64,000 nt of DNA. Source: Mariannaea sp. PMI_226. Lineage: Eukaryota; Ascomycota; Sordariomycetes; Hypocreales; Nectriaceae. The notes beneath the pieces are model-generated. The model was not told the origin of the DNA. It was given only the letters and a program-made list of their open reading frames with translations, and ran no database searches. Below are positions 1 through 11,150 of this stretch, one piece after another. The stretch is taken from contig JANFOG010000007.1 of assembly GCA_024336345.1 (NCBI GenBank), forward strand, positions 310,001-374,000, in the 5' to 3' direction. Numbering within the stretch: position 1 is the first letter of the stretch; each line of letters begins with the position of its first letter. The position numbers and the translations under genes were made by a program.

Positions 1-155
1 TCACCAGGCATGTCACTGGCATAGAGTTGACAATGAATGAATGAATGAGTTCCAATTGCTGAATGCTCATTTAGATTTGAATATTATTCCATCGTCTAGG
101 TCTACATGTCACGTCTACTGTTTGTCCATCCTGATGCTAGAAAATATCACCACCT
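1..155. other. 3' flank of the nitrilase-family gene
   Basis: Short non-coding flank. It contains a TGAA/GAAT tetranucleotide run near positions 32-49. No coding feature is visible. Confidence 0.5.
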
Positions 156-1146
156 CTACTTTCGGAGCGTATGGCGATAGTGCCAGAGCTCGCCATTCAT
201 ATCCATCCTGACCTTGTAATTCTCCTCTGCAACGTGCAAAATATCCAAATCCACAGGCACGATCTTCATGTCCTCCGTGTCAACATCAATCTGGCCCAGA
301 GCTCCCTGGATCGGCATGGCGACACAGCTCATGCCACCGGAGTTGCAGAAGGCGATGGCGGCGGTGTTCTCATACGCACGCGAAATCGTCGTGCTCTGGA
401 GGAATATCTTCTCAGCGTCAGGGTTAATCTTAGCGCCAATCTCGCCCGCGTCTGAAGGGTACCAGAACGAGGGGATGAGAATCAGCTCGGCGCCGTCGGC
501 TACCAGAGCTCGGAAGGCCTCGGGGAAGGCCAAGTCCCAACAGATGAGCATTCCTGCGCGCACCGGGCGGCCGTCGGCGTGCTTGAGGGGGGTATCGAAG
601 GCAACGTGAGGCGAGTGTCCTGATGAGGTCAGATGAGGTCGCTCAGGATGCCACAGGTTCTTCTTCTGATACGCGCCGGCAATCTCTCCCGTGCCAGCAG
701 TGAGGAAGTAGGCCATGTTGTGGAACTCTTCTTTCTTGTCGGCGCCATCGCCTACCATGTGAGATTCACATATAGAACCGGGCACAATGTTGATGTTGAG
801 TTCTCGCGCAAGATCCTGGTATTTGGCTACGTAGGATGCTGACTCGCGCATCGATGCATAGAAGTCGGGATTCTCTGGAGCCCATCCTGTGAGGTGAATT
901 TCAGGCAATAGGGCGACGTCGGCGCCCTTAGAAGCAGCCTCTCGGATATATTTCTCAGCTTTGCTGAAGTTATCCGCGACCGCAAGGGGCTGCGAAATGA
1001 TGTCAGTGAAAGTACCATTGAAGAAATTCACAGGAACTCATGAATGCGACCAACGGTCCGCTGAGAAGTGAGCGTAAAAAAAAATGAATGAACGCAAGTA
1101 CCTTTGGATCGAACTGGATCAAAGCAATATTATATACGGGCGCCAT
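156..1146 (-). CDS. Carbon-nitrogen hydrolase (nitrilase superfamily)
   Basis: Predicted cytosolic hydrolase of non-peptide C-N bonds; the substrate cannot be told from sequence. Two exons are read: 1146-1102 (first 15 residues, a typical family beta strand) and 989-156, with a 112-nt GT..AG intron. The spliced protein is 292 aa, the usual family size. The Glu-Lys-Cys triad is visible: Glu45 in LLPEIHLTGW, Lys124 in YQKKNLW, and Cys165 in MLICWDLAFPE. A start at 1031 inside the intron would also be open, but it would remove the conserved N-terminal strand and insert unrelated residues, so the spliced start is preferred. The nearest family relatives would be N-carbamoyl-amino-acid hydrolase or nitrilase-like proteins. 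Family assignment is firm; specificity is unknown. Confidence 0.88.
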
Positions 1147-3045
1147 GATGAAACTTGAGAACTAGTTTATTTTGCTGGTGTGCAAGTTGGAGAGGATAGG
1201 CATAGACCGAAGTCTTCTGGAATTGATTTATACTAAGACTGCCAAACGATGCGGAGTTGAGACGGAGACTTTGGGTCAAATGAGCCAAAAGTGGAAATAT
1301 CACTTAAGTGCATAACATGACACGAGCTCCAGGCTTAAATGGAATAGTAATTCTCAGGACTCTAGTGGTGCTTCCGATAGCCTAATGGAATCATTTTGTT
1401 GTCAGCTGACAGAGTAGAAATGCGGCTGCGCGATGCGGCTGCGCGGTGCGCGCTCTTGAAAGATACAGTAGGTAGATACATGCATGCCTGGTTGGAGATG
1501 ATCTGCTCAAGACTCAACAACCAAAAGGGCTAAAGTACGAGGCGTGAGAACAATGAGGTGCGAACATGCGGAGAAGAGGGGGAAGGTAGGGGTAGGCTAC
1601 TTTTTTCACCATCCCCCATCCTGTTTTCCATTGGTTCTTACGGCTCCAAGCCCAACCATGATCGCCACCACACAACACACAACATGTCCAGAGTGCGTTT
1701 ACCGGTTAATTGACTACCGGTGGCGCATCTGCAATAAGACTTGCAACCGGGCCGGAGCAGCAGCTGGATAACTCAATACCTTTTCCAGATTCGGGCAAAG
1801 GGGATGCACTTAAACGAGACTAGTTCTCCAACTGGAGTGAGAGGTGCCGGTTGGTCCGGCTGCGCGCCGGCTCCGGCGTTCGGTGCGCGGAGGGACACCG
1901 CAAGACCATCATGCCATGGTCAGTCCCAAACATGCTCTGCTTGCCCCACGAAGCCCACCATCAACCCGGATACTTCACAAGCGCAGGGGCGCCAAAAAAG
2001 AAAAGACACAAAGACCCAAATTATAAGAGACAACGGGCCATTATTCTGGGGTAAAAGTTATTCACAGTTTCCCCATATGTCCTAAATCTTCTCCTTTGCG
2101 GGGAGCTACATCGTTGCGTTTGTACAGTAAGCAGGGAAGGGCCTGACTTAACATCGGGGACCCCGGGTATGCGGCTCATGCGGAGGAAGTTTTCCGGGGT
2201 TCCTATTAATTACTTCTCATGTAAGCTAGTCCTGACTGGAGTTGATTTCCAAATAACCATGAGAGAGTAGATAAGTGGCCAAACAGCATGGAAACTAAGT
2301 CGGCTGTTCGGCCCAACACAAAACCACTTTCCATTAGCATAGAACATCATTTCGCATCATGGACTTCCCTGGAAGTTCCAGTGATGTGTTCAGAGTAATT
2401 GCACCACGAGCAGGCGACGGCCTGTAGGCATTGACACAACCATGGATGACAGCACCGTTGAAATGGCTGGCCACTACCATCTTAGCAAACGTCAAGAATC
2501 CAAACAGAGCGACACTGATATGACTCAAACATAACAAAGCCCATGATAGCCTCGCGAATCCTTATATTAGGTTGGGAATGAAGGATTTGACAGAATGTTG
2601 CGAATGACAAGGGAGGTTGTTGGTCGGTGCGTGTGATTGAACAGAGTTGACGACGCAATGAGTAGTTGACAATTACTTAATGGCGAGAGACCCTTGTCCT
2701 CTTGAAGAACCGGAGTCTTGGCTTGAGCGGGGAACCGATTGCCGCTCTGACCAAAGAGCCTCCCTGCATCATCAAAGAAGTTCCATGGGGCAAGTGGGTT
2801 GCAGTCGCAGCCGGAGCCGCAGGCCCCAAAAGAAGTTGACAACAAGACTCGTGTCAGTCGTAGAAAAATGTCTGGCTCATTCATCATTTGTGTCTATGTT
2901 CATCTCTCTGTTTTATGCAACCCAAAATCTTTGGCCGGTAGCTCTCATGACCCAAGACTTCCTCAAACTCCATAAGTAGCCTACATAGTATTACATGAAT
3001 GATACAAGTTTTACCCCAAAATCGTACATCTGAACCTCAATACCC
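1147..3045. other. Intergenic region, no gene supported
   Basis: About 1.9 kb between the start of the nitrilase-family gene and the stop of the Mtf2-like gene. Open frames here are short, lack conserved motifs and overlap each other on both strands. The proximal 200-300 bases are presumably the promoter of the nitrilase-family gene. A small direct repeat of GCGATGCGGCTGCGCG type lies near 1428-1450. Confidence 0.5.
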
Positions 3046-4356
3046 CTAAAACGAGTGTTGTCGCTTTTCGCGCCTGTCTTCCTCCTCGTGTTCAATAACA
3101 TCGTCCCATGCCGACTGTTTGTCGAGTCGCTGCTCCTTGAACGATTGTGACACATAGTTTTCCAAGATTTCGATTCGTCCATCAAGACTTTTGTCGTAGG
3201 GGGGTAGCTCTGTCATTGCCATGACGACCTGACCTTGCGCACCCCATGCGCAGCCGTGGAGCTCATCGCGAAGGCGCTGAAGCAAGTTACTGGTCTCCTC
3301 ATCTGCCCATAGGCCAACCTCCCTCATTTCCTCCAACGTCTCCACTGTAGAGACAAGATCACCAAATCGGTTCCAGTGGATTTGAGCGAGCCTGTTGAAT
3401 AAACTTGTGGAAACACCGAGAACATATGAAGGGAGACCGAGGGATTTGACGTGGGGGAGGATATTGAAGGCCAGCGGCGACAATTTGGAAAAGGCGGTAT
3501 CAAAAAGGTTGAGACCGGTGGCAAGGTAGTGAGGATAAAGCGGCCCGTGGATATCCATCGCTCGTCCTTCACCCGCGAGTAGCTCTGCGCTTTCCGTGGT
3601 GGCTTCGCTCCCTCCAGCGATCTGCATGTCCTCTTTGACCTCCTGCTTCTTTGACTTGCGCCCTTTCCTGGCAGGCTTGGCTTTTGCGACGTCGGCAATC
3701 CCAAGCTTCTTCGGTAGCGAAAAGACCTCCTTCTCCATCAGCTGCCAGAGCTCGAGATCTGTTCGGCATGCTGTCATTAGCTCTCCGACCCTTTCCTTCT
3801 CTTTATTTTGAATCTCGTTGAACCTCCGCCACTCCGCCATTTGTCTAGCCTCTGCTTCCTCCAAACCAATCATGCCACTGAGAATTGGCCTCTTTGGAGT
3901 CAGCTCAAATTTGCCCAAAGCTACTTGAGCAGCTGTTCTCAGAGATTGTGGGTAACGTTGCAGAAACTGATCTCCGGATTCGCTGTCCCGGGCTTGGTCG
4001 ACGATTGAACTTGATGATCCGCCAGAGCTAGCATCCTGTCCAAATGGAGGTGGTCTCTTTGGCCTCGGCATTCGACCTTGAGCAATCTCTTCAAAGATGC
4101 TCTGGAAGATGGACACCTCACTCGGAGTGATCGTAGATTGGTTCTCATCGACCTCAGATTGGTGTTCCTTTGAATCCTCCACGTTGTCCCATTCGAAGGG
4201 AATTGAGCTATCGCTCTTGTTTGGATTTGTGTCGACATCTGCACTTCTTCTGGTGGCGAACGAAGCTTGATGCACAGAGACGAAAGAGGGCGGGCATCTG
4301 CAAGCCCGCTGCAGAGTCCGGGTCTGATATAAGAAAGACAGTAACCGTGGACGCAT
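3046..4356 (-). CDS. MTF2: Mtf2-like mitochondrial protein
   Basis: Intronless 436-aa protein. The N-terminus is rich in Arg, Ser and Leu and lacks acidic residues for about 35 residues, as expected of a mitochondrial presequence. A Lys-rich low-complexity middle part (RKGRKSKKQEVKED) follows. The C-terminal 170 residues (GLNLFDTAFSKLSPLAFNIL, YVLGVSTSLFNRLAQIHWNR, LEEMREVGLWADEET) match what I recall of the fungal Mtf2 C-terminal domain. Yeast Mtf2/Nam1 links mitochondrial transcription to RNA handling and translation; the same role here is an inference. The gene starts 416 bp from CMR1 on the opposite strand, so the two share a promoter region. The family call rests on recall of the domain, not a search. 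Confidence 0.68.
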   Translation of the reverse strand: MRPRLLSFLYQTRTLQRACRCPPSFVSVHQASFATRRSADVDTNPNKSDSSIPFEWDNVEDSKEHQSEVDENQSTITPSEVSIFQSIFEEIAQGRMPRPKRPPPFGQDASSGGSSSSIVDQARDSESGDQFLQRYPQSLRTAAQVALGKFELTPKRPILSGMIGLEEAEARQMAEWRRFNEIQNKEKERVGELMTACRTDLELWQLMEKEVFSLPKKLGIADVAKAKPARKGRKSKKQEVKEDMQIAGGSEATTESAELLAGEGRAMDIHGPLYPHYLATGLNLFDTAFSKLSPLAFNILPHVKSLGLPSYVLGVSTSLFNRLAQIHWNRFGDLVSTVETLEEMREVGLWADEETSNLLQRLRDELHGCAWGAQGQVVMAMTELPPYDKSLDGRIEILENYVSQSFKEQRLDKQSAWDDVIEHEEEDRREKRQHSF

Positions 4357-4772
4357 GGTTAAGTAATTATATATGAAATCCTGGCAGCTTGGAATGGGGG
4401 ATCAAATTGATCTCTTTCCTCAAGCAACCCAAGAGCGTCTCATCTTGACCTCGAAAATTGAACCAAACGGGTATAGGCGGATGGTGTTGCGGCTAAATTT
4501 CGGAAGATGATAGAAAACCCTTCAACGCGTAGTAATTGCGCCGCGTGACTTCGCGCGAACACGGTTGGCTCGGTCGCGTTCAAGTCTCGCGCAGGGCGCA
4601 TCGCATCCCACTTACTCAACACCTAGCCAATCCTGCCTATTGCTGCCTTGTGTCAACTTCAACAACGCCGTGGTGGTCAGTGTATAGCTGTGTTCTGTTA
4701 GTTACATTTGAAGCCTTATCTTTCCTTTGTTTTTCCCTTTTTTTTTTTGTTAGGCTTTTGCACCACGCAACC
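4357..4772. promoter_or_regulatory. Divergent promoter of the Mtf2-like gene and CMR1
   Basis: 416 bp between two divergent start codons. It holds a perfect ACGCGT at 4525-4530, a CGCGT core at 4542-4546 and more CpG-rich sequence to about 4605. A pyrimidine-rich tract at 4722-4750 precedes the CMR1 start, typical of fungal transcription start regions. ACGCGT is the MluI cell-cycle box bound by MBF in yeasts; binding here is inferred. Confidence 0.5.
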
Positions 4773-6362
4773 ATGCCGTCAAACCCACCCCAGATGAGTG
4801 CCTTCGAAAGAAGGCGTCTCGAGAACATCGCTTCGAATCGAGCGATCCTTAACTCTGCGGTGGAAGTCGCGAAAACAATCGCTGCAAAAACTCCGCCAGC
4901 GAAAGCTCCACCCTCAAGGTCAAGAACTAGAAGTACGACCGTGAAACGGGAGCCTACTCGCCCAACTCGTATGAGCTCGAGACTAGCTGGTCTCGATGCG
5001 GATAATGAAACACTGAAACGGAAGATGGAGGTTGAGGCCGAGACGGCCGCTGAGGTGGCCAAGGCGAAGAAAATGAGAGTTAATGGCGATCTCAGCCTCG
5101 GCGACATTTCTATCGAGGGCAAGAAGTGGGAAGCTGGCGTTTCAGGGCTTAAGGGACTTGTGCGCGGCGCCCAACCTGGTGTCCGAACGTTTTCGGAAGA
5201 CGATGTGAAAGAGACTACCGACAAAGGTCTCAAAGACCTAAGGTTACGGATGAGCAGCCTCAAACTTTACGAGCATTGGACCCCGAATGGTACAGCTAAT
5301 CGCCACTTTTTGGTAATCCAGTATCACTAACTAGAGTTTCCAGAGATAAAAATTACACCTCAGCGGGCATATGCCCTTGGCTTCCACCCGATTGAATCAA
5401 AGCCAATCATCTTCGCTGGTGATAAAGAGGGTGCCTTGGGAATTTTCGACGCTTCCCAGACCGTCCCTGAACTCGACGATGAGGACGCCGAGGTCCCAGA
5501 ACCACAAATTTCTGCCTTTAAAGCCCACGCTCGGACGATATCTTCCTTTGTCTTTCCGGTCAACGACACAAATTCTGTATATTCTTCATCATATGATTCC
5601 TCGATCAGAAAAGTTGATTTAGAGAAGGAGTCATCCGTTCAAGTATATGCTCCCAACGACCCAAACGAAGAACTACCCATATCTGCTTTGGATATGGCCG
5701 ACTCGGAGCCCTCAATCCTATATTTCTCGACTCTGGATGGTGCTGTTGGTCGATATGATCTTCGGACACCAAAGGATGTCGAGATTTGGACTCTTTCAGA
5801 ACAGAAGATTGGAGGATTTTCTCTCCATCCGCTTCAACCGCACTTAATTGCAACAGCGTCACTTGACCGGACGCTCAAGATTTGGGATACGAGAAAAATG
5901 ACAGGCAAGGGTGACTTGCGACATCCTACGCTCCTGGGTGAGCACCAGTCACGGCTCTCTGTATCACATGCCTCTTGGAGTCCAGGCGGGCATATTGCTA
6001 CATCATCGTACGACGATACGATTAAGATCTACGACTTTTCAGACGCGAGCGCATGGAAAGCGGGCCGAGACCTGGGCGATGACGTTATGCAGCCTAAGCA
6101 CAAGGTTGCACATAACAACCAAACAGGCCGCTGGGTAACGATTCTAAAGCCACAGTGGCAACGAAGGCCCCACGATGGTATCCAGAAGTTTGTCATAGGC
6201 AACATGAATCGATTCGTTGATGTTTTTGCTTCAGATGGAAGCCAGCTTGCTCAATTAGGTGGAGACGGTATCTCTGCTGTCCCAGCGGCGGCGCACTTTC
6301 ATCCAACACTAGATTGGGTAGCAGGTGCAACGGCGAGCGGTAAGCTTTGCCTTTGGCAATGA
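4773..6362 (+). CDS. CMR1: WD40-repeat DNA damage-binding protein Cmr1
   Basis: Orthologue of yeast Cmr1, a nuclear WD40 protein that binds UV-damaged DNA and gathers in intranuclear quality-control foci under replication stress. Two exons, 4773-5289 and 5344-6362, are joined by a 54-nt intron with a CTAAC branch site; the join restores the conserved YEHWTPNEIKITPQRAYALG stretch. The product is 511 aa. The N-terminus is basic and charged (FERRRLENIASNRAIL, Lys/Arg-rich to about residue 100). The WD40 part fills the C-terminal two thirds, with clear blades ending in TLKIWDTRK, TIKIYDF and KLCLWQ. The ATG at 4773 follows a pyrimidine tract and gives the family N-terminus. A shared divergent promoter with the Mtf2-like gene carries an ACGCGT element. 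Confidence 0.92.
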
Positions 6363-7907
6363 TAAAGAAAAAAAAAAGGCACAGTTCATTGTGAATTACA
6401 AGCAAATTTTGGCTTGGGTAAATTAAATGGTATATAGCCCGCTTTAATATTCCATGGGTGGCGTTGGCTGAGATACGGCGGTTTGGTCTGGTGTGATTTA
6501 CGTCGAAACGTGTGTTAACCTCAATTAAAAAAATTGCCGAGTATGACCTCAAAAGAAAAATGCCGAGCATGACCTCACGAGGTCAGATGGTCACAAGGCG
6601 AGGGGAGTGCAAAAATAAATGGTGCAGTTCAAACAACAGATGTACCAACAGAGGGGATAGATAGTCAATTGTGTTAGGGTCCAAATATAATATCGGACGC
6701 TCTCAATTGTGAATGGAGATGCAGCTTTGCACAACCGCATCCCCTGTTGCCTAGGCGGTGTCCTTTGGTAGTACGGTGTTCCATGGAGATAGCTCAAGTT
6801 CCGAGTGCTAAGAGAGGATGATGGCGACTCTTCAGATCTAAGTATAGTATGTACAAAAAAAAAAAAAAAAAAAAAAAAGTCAGTGGCGAGTTATAGGTTA
6901 CTGTACATTGCAGATAGTTGCGGACTTGATGATGTCGTTGTTACACGCAATATGTCATGACGATTTTTAGCTATCAAAATGGCAATTAAACGATGATCTT
7001 GAGCAACGACTCAAAATTGGTACTTAGGTCTCTCTTTTTCCATCTCTAAACAAAGCTTCATTATAGTTTGGATACGTATATGTGTATATTTTTTTACAAT
7101 AGATACTGTTATGCATGATAAGAGAGCCGCCTTCTGATCCTCGTTTGTTTCACTGGTTATAAACGTAGTGTGGTTATGGAATTAATGATTACTTGCTTTC
7201 TTCCTGGAGGCGTTCGTCCTCGACCGGGCCGGGTGAGCCAGCCTAACGGGTAATTTGGCCAAATTGAGGAGTGATAACCCCCATGGGGCAGAAGATAACC
7301 CTGGATCGAAACCCTTCAATACAGGGGAGGGAGTTTGGGGAGCTACTCATATTGCTTGGGCGGTCTTAAGCAGCTTGGAGGTTCTACTCCGTCCCACATC
7401 CCGAGGACGGCGAACAAGCACAGACCAACCTTGGGTTTGTGGAACTAACCCTCCGAGATGTGGATCAACACTGAGCATTGAGTCCTAAAAGAGATAGTCT
7501 AGAGCACCCATGCGATCTCAAACATCCTTAGGATAACATGGTCTGTAACTAGTTCCTCGTTAATGCGATGTAATACTCAAATCATTATGAAGAGAACTCG
7601 GTCCCACCATGGCCTTCGTATAGGATTGACGCGGCTATCTGGAACTTGTTCTCTATTGGACTGCTTCGGAGCGCCCCTTCCGTCCCACTCTCATCTATCT
7701 AACCGTTGTCGAAGATGCTCAGATATCGTCAGCGTTGCCGCGCTCTTCATTGATCTTCTTCTTCAGATAGCTCTTAGCCGCGCTGTTCTTCTTGTTTTAA
7801 AAACCCCGGACTGATTGCACTGCGCCAAGCCCTTACCCCAAGTTTTTGCGGCGAGTCCACACAGGCCCTTCGTTCATCTCTCCTTCATCTTTTGGCCTTT
7901 TGGCATC
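6363..7907. other. Intergenic region with poly(A) tract; permease promoter at right
   Basis: About 1.5 kb with no supportable gene. It holds the 3' region of CMR1, a 24-base A run at 6855-6878, AT-rich sequence to about 7200, and a C/T-rich stretch before the permease start. Open frames at 7255-7488 and 7563-7814 show no recognisable protein features. Confidence 0.5.
6855..6878. repeat. Poly(A) mononucleotide run (24 A)
   Basis: Uninterrupted run of 24 A residues in an intergenic region. It could be a plain microsatellite or the tail scar of an old retroposed sequence. No target-site duplication was recognised. Confidence 0.9.
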
Positions 7908-9618
7908 ATGACATCTCAAGTTGACAGAGTTGAGCCGTTATCCAACTCTCGTGCTTCAACGCCCAGTCTCAAAGGGGCTCCTATCCAAGATGACGGTGAT
8001 CAGTTGGCCGCTCTCGGCCACACTCAAGAACTGAAACGGAATTTCTCATTTATATCTCTCCTCGGGTTGGCCTTTGCCATTTTGAACACATGGACTGCAC
8101 TTTCGGCCTCACTGTCGATCGCCCTCCCCTCAGGTGGTCCTGTGGCAGTTATTTGGGGCCTCGTGGCATCCGGCATTTGCAACTTATGCCTAGCCGCATC
8201 GCTCGCAGAGTTTCTGTCGGCGTATCCCATCTCAGCAGGACAATATTATTGGGCTGCCGTGGTCAGCCCGCCTGACTGGATGTGTTTGATAAGTTGGATC
8301 ACAGGCTGGATCAATACTGCGGGCTGGATCTCTCTCTCCGCCACCGGTGGCCTATTGACTAGCCAGTTCGTGTTGAGCATCGTCATCTTCTTGGACGAGT
8401 CCTTCTCGCCTCAGCCATGGCAACAATTCCTTCTCTACATTTTCTTTACGCTCCTAACCTTCGTTGTCAATGCTTTCATGACACACATTCTTCCAGTAAT
8501 GACCAAAGCCGCTTTCATTTGGTCAATTCTTGGTTTCACCGTTGTTAGCATCACCGTCATAGCATGCGCTGCCCCAGACTACCAACCTGCCTCTGAGGTT
8601 TATGGTGGCTTTGTCAACACTACCGGCTGGCCTGATGGTATTGCTTGGCTACTAGGACTGCTGCAAGGAGCCTTCAGTTTAACTGGATTTGACGCTGTTG
8701 CTCATATGGTGGAGGAAATCCCACAGCCATCTAAGAGGGCCCCCAAAATCATTATCATGTGTGTTGGTATTGGTTTTGTTACGGGCTTCATCTTCCTCAG
8801 TGTTCTCCTCTTTTCCCTCAAGGATCTTGACAGAGTTGTCTCATCTCCGTCTGGGCCACTACTGCAGATCTTTTTCGACGCAACTGGCAGCAAGGCCGGC
8901 AGTGTCTGTCTTCTTTTCTTCCCGTTTGGCTGTCTCTTGTTCGGAGCCATCTCGATCGTAGCTACCAGCAGTCGCATGACATATGCCTTCGCACGCGACG
9001 GCGGACTGCCATTTTCTCCTTTCTTTGCCAAGGTACACCCGACTCTTGGTCTGCCCCTCAACGCACTTTACCTTACAATTGGCCTCGTTATCATCTTTGG
9101 CTGCGTTTTGCTAGGAAGTGCCAGTGCTATCAATGCCATTACTGGCGCAAGCGTCGTAGCCTTGGGGATTACCTATACGATCCCTCTTGCCATCAACTGT
9201 GCAAGAGGTCGCAAAGCTCTTCCAGAATCACGACCATTTAAATTGCCAGGAGTTTTGGGCTGGATTATGAATTTGGTAGGCTGCCTAATCACCCCTTCGT
9301 GTAAAAGCGTAACTAATTCGCTGGTTGCAGGTTGGAATCATAACGACAAGTCTAACAACAGTTCTCTTTCTTTTCCCTCCATTCGTCCCTGTTACAGTCA
9401 GCAATATGAACTATTGCGTTATAGCTTTTGGATTCATTATCGTAGTCTCCACTATCCATTGGTTTGTGGATGGACGGAAAAACTTCAAAGGTCCACTCAG
9501 CAATTCTTCTGTCATCGATGCTATTCAGATTGAATCCAGTAACGTAAATGGACAAAAGAGAGATGTTGGTACCGTGGTCGAAGCTGACAGGATGGACACA
9601 TCAAACATAGAGAGCTGA
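7908..9618 (+). CDS. Amino-acid/GABA/choline-type permease (APC superfamily)
   Basis: Integral membrane transporter of the amino acid-polyamine-organocation superfamily, closest in style to fungal GABA permease Uga4 and choline permease Hnm1. Two exons, 7908-9275 and 9331-9618, with a 55-nt intron (donor GTAGGC, branch-like AACTAATTC, acceptor TTGCAG), give 551 aa. A polar tail of about 45 residues precedes roughly twelve hydrophobic segments. Family-like motifs are seen: GLAFAILNTWTALSASL in segment 1, SAGQYYWAAVVSP in the second loop, GFDAVAHMVEEIP, and RMTYAFARDGGLPFSPFF. The ATG at 7908 is preferred over the upstream in-frame codon because it follows a C/T-rich leader and gives the usual hydrophilic N-terminus. 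Likely at the plasma membrane; the substrate is uncertain. Confidence 0.88.
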
Positions 9619-10140
9619 TGTTCCTTCTTGCCTTGTATCAATGAGGCCGAATGAACGATCAGATCTTATCTAGATATCGAACCCAACTTTCTTTCAGCTT
9701 CTCAGACGTTCGTATTAGATCAATATCTCATGAACAAATATCGATCAAATTATTTTCTATATTTTTTTTTAACTTGCAATCTGTTCCATTTTGTGGCATA
9801 AATGCTCTTCTGGTTTCTGGCTATGGTGACGTCCCATGGGGCTCTATAGACCTCTTCATATTATGTTATCTACATACAAGGTCGGCTCCAGTAGGGCCTC
9901 CCAGTTGTAGGTCAAATTGGCGCTGGTCCTTCTGTTGGCTGGCTGCAGCGGCCTTGGCTGATCATATTTGGCTTTATCTTTGCTGTATATTAAGAGCTTT
10001 TACGTATATTTTTTCCAGTTAAAGGTCTTCATTGCCTGAGTTAGCTAGCACCGAGTCAAACATCAACCTACCCTAAACATTATTTGTGGCTGTCTCAAAT
10101 TGGAGCTAGACTTCTTATGAGCTGAAACCGCCTGATAGAA
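9619..10140. other. Intergenic region, no gene supported
   Basis: 522 bp between the permease stop and the transcription-factor relic. AT-rich, with a T run near 9761-9770. Nothing coding is seen. Confidence 0.5.
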
Positions 10141-11150
10141 TTATATTCTGGTCTTCTTGTAGTAAAGTGTGTCCACGTTTGTCAATGGAAGCGGGCCATC
10201 GGCGATGATCGTTTCATAATTCGCAAGGTACTCCTTCAGCATTCCGGAAGATTTCGATCGCACAAGACCATTAGCTGCTCTATCTATTGCAGAGGCGGGA
10301 TATAGCAGAATCGGCCTGGATATTCCAAGCACGGTCTCGTGAAAGCCGGCCAAAAAGCAGACTAGTGTCTTGAGTCTACCTCGCGTATATACTCCATGAC
10401 TGATTTTTGCGAAAATACGTGATTCTTGCAGCACGGATGAGGCTGCAAATGTCAGATTGGCGATTTGATTACTTTCATCAATGGCAGGGCGCAAAAATTC
10501 CCTGAGGATCAAGATATTGGCTGTGCAGTATGCAGCGCCAGCGATCCCTACTTTTTTAACCGAGTCGTCTGAAGTTTCTGTGGTTTTCCTTTTCAACTGA
10601 AGAGGCTCTGGCAGGTCATCTAACCAGTTATACAGCTGTCGGTGTAGTCATCGTGTTTTCACATACAAAAATTTGAATGACTGCTATTAAGACAGAGCAC
10701 GAAGAGAGCTATACATTAGCGGAATAAGGAAGCGATGTACTGAGTGATGACCGTGTGATGTATTAGCACTATTGAGGTCACTTACAAAAGTGGCCAGTAT
10801 AATCTTTTTGACAATCTTAGTCAATGAGCACAAGCTCTAAAATAGCACAGAGGTTGATTTGCCATTCCATGTGGCGAGTCAGAATCTCCCTCCATAGTGA
10901 AGTCTTGACAAAGCAGGAACGAAGCATCCCAATCTTCATTAGAAAGCGTCAAAGGTCGACCATGAGTTAGTGATCACGATGTATTTTGAACAACTACAGC
11001 GCACGACAGACTTCGTTGTAAATTTCCCAGGGAGGTAGAGACCATCTGCCGGGATCAATGTTTAACCCCCACTGCCTGTGATACAGCAAGCATTGAGGTT
11101 GCCGAAGACCACACGAACGGGTTTTCCACTAGCACAGTATCAACTGGGAA
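10141..11150 (-). pseudogene. Decayed fungal transcription factor gene (Fungal_trans domain, DAL81/TamA-like)
   Basis: Reading the minus strand in pieces gives blocks typical of the middle domain of Zn2Cys6 factors: VENPFVWSSATSMLAVSQAVG, then LNIDPGRWSLPPWEIYNE, then HGRPLTLSNEDWDASFL, then LTKIVKKIILATF, and a long C-terminal exon starting LYNWLDDLPEPLQL and running to the stop at 10141. The first two blocks are in different frames, separated by a five-C run at 11066-11070 that looks like a one-base slip. The second block stops at TAG (10994-10996) where the family normally has an Arg/Trp-rich segment, and the third block is again in another frame. The WSLPPWE and HGRP features recall DAL81/TamA. 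No Zn cluster was found upstream in the AT-rich DNA. The last 151 codons are still open. A live gene with unusual introns is less likely. Confidence 0.6.

Noticed and set aside
1544..2085. Open frames of 60-114 codons on the plus strand
   Set aside because: They overlap each other in three frames, have no conserved motifs and no convincing start or splice context.
4560..4605. tRNA-like B-box word (GCGTTCAAGTCTCGC)
   Set aside because: No T-arm pairing, no matching A box or acceptor stem around it.
4636..5263. 208-codon minus-strand open frame
   Set aside because: It is the antisense shadow of the CMR1 first exon, whose frame matches a known family.
7200..7330. Possible tRNA B-box-like GGATCGAAACCC
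   Set aside because: No cloverleaf could be drawn; the spacing to any A-box-like word is wrong.
7492..7770. AGATAG words upstream of the APC permease as nitrogen-control GATA sites
   Set aside because: Two sites (7492-7497 and 7765-7770) in about 420 bp are near the number expected by chance, so no support for AreA-type control.
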